From: Rhodospirillaceae bacterium
GTDB taxonomy: Bacteria; Pseudomonadota; Alphaproteobacteria; Puniceispirillales; Puniceispirillaceae
Assembly (NCBI GenBank): GCA_002721775.1
Contig: PBLM01000029.1
Span: 5,859-13,521 of the forward strand
Length of the DNA: 7,663 nt
Reading direction: 5' to 3'
This document shows, piece after piece, positions 6,479-7,663 of the stretch. The first letter of the stretch is position 1. Every line of letters starts with the position of its first letter. The notes below the pieces were generated by a model, which saw only the letters and a list, made by a program, of their open reading frames with translations, was not told the DNA's origin and did not search any database. The position numbers were made by a program, and so were the translations under genes.

Positions 6479-6811
6479 TCAGCGATGAGTCGGGCCATAA
6501 AGATTCACTAACACAACCCCAATCACAATCAAAAACAAACCAAAGACCACCGGCAGAGATAGTGGCTGCTTGAAAATAACAACACTGGCAATCGCTATGG
6601 TGAAAATGCCAAGTCCGGACCAGGTCGCATAAACAATTGGCAAAGGTATGGTTCTGATCGCAAAAGTCAGCAGGTAAAACGAGGCCATGTAACAAATTCC
6701 TAAACTAACGGTGGGAACAACTTTGGTAAAATTCTTTGATGCCGGCAATAGCATTGTGCCGGTCACTTCCAACAGAATGGCAAAAAACAGACAGAAATAA
6801 TTCAGGCTCAT
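6479..6811 (-). CDS. Small multidrug resistance (SMR) transporter, EmrE type
   Basis: A 110-residue inner-membrane transporter, the same length as EmrE, with four hydrophobic helices. SMR proteins act as dimers that export cationic lipophilic compounds in exchange for protons. The essential membrane glutamate is E15 in AILLEVTGT (11-19). YATWSGLGI (61-69) supplies the conserved Tyr and Trp of the drug-binding site and fits EmrE better than the guanidinium exporters (Gdx/SugE). The C-terminal helix reads VFGLFLIVIGVVLVNL. Where EmrE has LMK after the first helix this protein has LLP, so one conserved lysine is missing. Three starts are possible in a row (GTG 6823, ATG 6814, ATG 6811); I choose 6811 because GGGGA lies about six bases before it and the length then fits EmrE. 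It follows DUF3147 by 37 bases and precedes the DUF2306 remnant by 15. The real substrate is unknown and may be a metabolite rather than a drug. Confidence 0.92.
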   Translation of the reverse strand: MSLNYFCLFFAILLEVTGTMLLPASKNFTKVVPTVSLGICYMASFYLLTFAIRTIPLPIVYATWSGLGIFTIAIASVVIFKQPLSLPVVFGLFLIVIGVVLVNLYGPTHR

Positions 6812-6848
6812 CATTTTCCCCACTTATCAGCCAGAATATCATTTAAGG

Positions 6849-7199
6849 TTAAAGAATACGGAATCCAATCGTCTCAGAAAACACATTAAAGACGTAAATA
6901 CATAAAATTGTAAGCACAACACTTCCAGTTGTTGCAGCAAAAAAGCCAAATTTTCCAATCAGCCAGGGAAACAGAAAAAACATCGGCAGAGTGGGCGCGA
7001 TGAAAAATAACGTGTATGTGATGTGGTTGGCAATTTTGTTGTCCGATGCACCTTCAAAATGCATCCAGAAAATTACCAATAATGTAGTCAAAGGAAGTGC
7101 TGCGATCATGCCGCCAAATTTATCGCTACGTTTAGCAATTTCCGTGATCAGCACAATGAACCCAGCCGTGACAAACAGTTTGGTGAGGATAAATGCCAT
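6849..7199 (-). CDS. DUF3147 family membrane protein
   Basis: A 116-residue integral membrane protein, matching DUF3147 in length and layout; its function is not known. Four hydrophobic segments lie at about 4-20, 30-46, 61-82 and 86-108. The family-like stretch is ITEIAKRSDKFGGMIAALPL (18-37), where charged residues followed by a Gly-x-x-x-Ala-Leu-Pro turn lead into the second helix. It starts at ATG 7199; the best purine-rich site (GGGAG) is about 12 bases upstream, somewhat far. It is the first gene of a likely operon with the SMR transporter and the decayed DUF2306 gene, all small membrane proteins on one strand. A role beside the exporter is only a guess from position. A TATAAT box and a palindrome lie just upstream. 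Confidence 0.85.
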   Translation of the reverse strand: MAFILTKLFVTAGFIVLITEIAKRSDKFGGMIAALPLTTLLVIFWMHFEGASDNKIANHITYTLFFIAPTLPMFFLFPWLIGKFGFFAATTGSVVLTILCIYVFNVFSETIGFRIL

Positions 7200-7221
7200 A
7201 CCGACGTTCTACTCCCATTCA

Positions 7222-7236
7222 ATAATGCGCATTATA
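7222..7236 (-). promoter_or_regulatory. Promoter -10 box with overlapping palindromic operator candidate
   Basis: On the minus strand a perfect TATAAT (7236-7231) lies about 30 bases before the DUF3147 start. It overlaps a perfect 14-base palindrome, ATAATGCGCATTAT (7222-7235). A repressor dimer bound there would block RNA polymerase, as is common for TetR- or MarR-type control of exporter operons. The -35 region is weak: AAAACA at 17 bases matches three of six positions. No regulator gene is present in this window. Confidence 0.5.
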
Positions 7237-7296
7237 TAGATCATTGATTTCATTGTTTTTTATTTTCACTATGTAAATACTTTGTAAGTAAATGGC

Positions 7297-7663
7297 TCAA
7301 TCTTCAATCAACCTTTTTCCATAACTGATTACTTTATCTTCATTGTAGCCAACTGCTTTATAAAAGTTCATCGATTCTTTGTTATCTGCTCTGATTTGAA
7401 GGTTTATTTTTGGGCAACCTTTATCAAAAAGTATCTTTTCTCCAAATTCTAATAACTGTTTTCCATAGCCACTTTCTTGGAATTGAGGAAGAACAGCAAA
7501 GTAGTTTAACCATGCTCTGTGTCCATCATAACCAAACATCGCAGTAGCAATTATTCTGTTTGAGAGTTCAGCGACAAAAAAAAATCTTTTTGTGTTTTTA
7601 CTTTACGCTGAATATCTAATTTTGGGTTATTCCAACTTCTTATCAAACCGCATTCTTTCCAAA
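7297..7663 (-). pseudogene. YpeA-like GNAT acetyltransferase, frameshifted and cut by the right edge
   Basis: GNAT proteins transfer an acetyl group from acetyl-CoA to an amine; the substrate of the YpeA group is unclear to me. The 3' frame (7297-7539 has 80 residues from an internal ATG) shows FGYDGHRAWLNYFAV, QESGYGKQLLEFGE with the acetyl-CoA loop (Q-x-x-G-x-G/A-like), KGCPKINLQIRADN and the ending GYNEDKVISYGKRLIED, all typical of the family. Upstream, a different frame reads WKECGLIRSWNNPKLDIQRKV, matching the family's N-terminal region, then stops. The frames meet at nine T on the coding strand (7576-7584): ten T would give KDFFFVAEL and seven T would give KDFFVAEL, both family-like. 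So this is one gene with a homopolymer frameshift, real or a sequencing error. The true start lies beyond the edge. Its base composition is AT-rich compared with the left part of the window. Confidence 0.85.

Noticed and set aside
6273..6695. 140-residue minus-strand frame overlapping the SMR gene
   Set aside because: It is mostly the shadow of the SMR gene in another frame and shows no family pattern. The region after the SMR stop is better explained by the DUF2306 remnant in a different frame.

Overview
The window looks like a piece of chromosome from a Gram-negative bacterium, probably a marine-type alphaproteobacterium. That placement is an inference from the style of the pyruvate kinase, BBOX-like dioxygenase, MFS and DUF2306 proteins; no rRNA or other marker gene is present to fix it. 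I found no tRNA, rRNA, CRISPR array, insertion sequence or phage gene. All genes but one lie on the minus strand.

Left part (1-3578, minus strand, read right to left): a major facilitator transporter broken into two overlapping frames, then pyruvate kinase (pyk) with a GTG start and a good intrinsic terminator, then the first half of a two-domain sugar/nucleoside ABC-transporter ATPase that runs off the left edge. The order suggests uptake of organic substrates next to lower glycolysis, but the pyk terminator separates the ABC gene from the others.

Middle (3579-6030): a 149-base AT-rich divergent region, then the only plus-strand gene, a lipoprotein of the NAPE-PLD/RomA branch of the metallo-beta-lactamase fold. 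It converges, with 8 bases between stop codons, on a gamma-butyrobetaine-hydroxylase-like 2-oxoglutarate/Fe(II) dioxygenase that lacks the usual N-terminal zinc cysteines.

Right part (6031-7663, minus strand): a probable small membrane-protein operon of DUF3147, an EmrE-type SMR transporter, and a decayed DUF2306 gene with three in-frame stops. Its promoter region has a TATAAT box overlapped by a perfect 14-base palindrome. At the right edge is an AT-rich YpeA-like GNAT acetyltransferase, frameshifted in a run of nine T.

Three of the nine protein genes are therefore interrupted. Two of the three lesions (MFS and GNAT) are single-site frameshifts in or beside short homopolymers and could be sequencing errors. 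The DUF2306 gene carries several independent stops and looks like real decay. I see no convincing new multi-gene system; the points most worth checking are the DUF2306 remnant, the two frameshifts, the palindromic operator candidate and the zinc-less dioxygenase.
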